Shown: positions 5,137-5,179 of the stretch, piece by piece
How the letters are laid out: every line of letters begins with the position of its first letter
Numbering within the stretch: position 1 is the first letter of the stretch
Assembly: GCA_002298885.1 (NCBI GenBank)
Contig: DBMK01000263.1
Span: 2,924 to 8,102, forward strand
From: Anaerolineaceae bacterium UBA700
Lineage (GTDB): Bacteria > Chloroflexota > Anaerolineae > Anaerolineales > Anaerolineaceae
DNA length: 5,179 nucleotides
Direction of reading: 5' to 3'
Program-made: the position numbers and the translations under genes
Notes under the pieces: generated by a model
What the model was told of the DNA's origin: nothing
The model's input: only the letters and a program-made list of their open reading frames with translations
Database searches by the model: none

Positions 5137-5179
5137 AAAAAAACCGAGAATTTTTGGCCGTCCGCATGCGGACGGCTAA
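5137..5179. terminator. Left part of a large palindrome, cut by the window edge
   Basis: GCCGTCCGCATGCGGACGGC (5157-5176) is a perfect 20-base palindrome. It extends to the last base as TT-G...T-AA with one G-U pair (5154-5179). To its left are CCGAGAATTT (5144-5153) and a seven-A run (5137-5143). If the symmetry continues beyond the window, the right side would read AAATTCTCGG and then a T-run, forming a bidirectional intrinsic terminator for this operon and a converging gene. Confidence 0.5.

Overview
The window is G+C-rich bacterial DNA carrying seven supportable genes on two divergent transcription units, separated by an intergenic region of about 270 bases. Two kinds of inverted repeat look familiar from Chloroflexota, especially Anaerolineae: arms of GTAGGGGCACGGG at 2613-2670, and a CCCCCTCTCC hairpin preceded by a CTCACCCCCAA run near 5096-5132. 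That assignment rests on recollection of repeat style and general gene content; no phylogenetic test was possible, so treat it as a moderate guess.

Left unit, minus strand (833 down to 32): a 69-residue protein built around four 10-residue repeats, then, 25 bases downstream, a 188-residue lipoprotein with a C-terminal LprI/DUF1311 domain. They are probably co-transcribed. The intergenic region (834-1100) holds an A+T-rich stretch with a TATAAT-like element on the minus strand, a 9-base inverted repeat flanking it, and two equally spaced TGAAC...AGGTAC motifs on the plus strand that resemble ECF-type promoters.

Right unit, plus strand (1101-5093): an ECF sigma factor; a zinc-finger anti-sigma factor overlapping it by 4 bases; an inverted repeat; two ABC-2-type permease subunits; and an ABC ATPase. 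Gaps inside the unit are short (4-base overlap, 127, 13 and 11 bases). The unit ends at a hairpin and the start of a second palindrome that runs off the window edge.

The most notable point is that the membrane portion of the anti-sigma factor is not a simple single-pass anchor. It is a multi-span domain that aligns collinearly with the 224-residue permease of the same operon, including a shared DPA-x-EL-x-x-A-x-P motif and similar C-terminal ends. My working model is a self-regulated ABC exporter or envelope-stress module: the ATPase drives a complex of permeases, and a permease-derived anti-sigma factor holds the sigma factor at the membrane and may report transporter state. This is inference from sequence alone.
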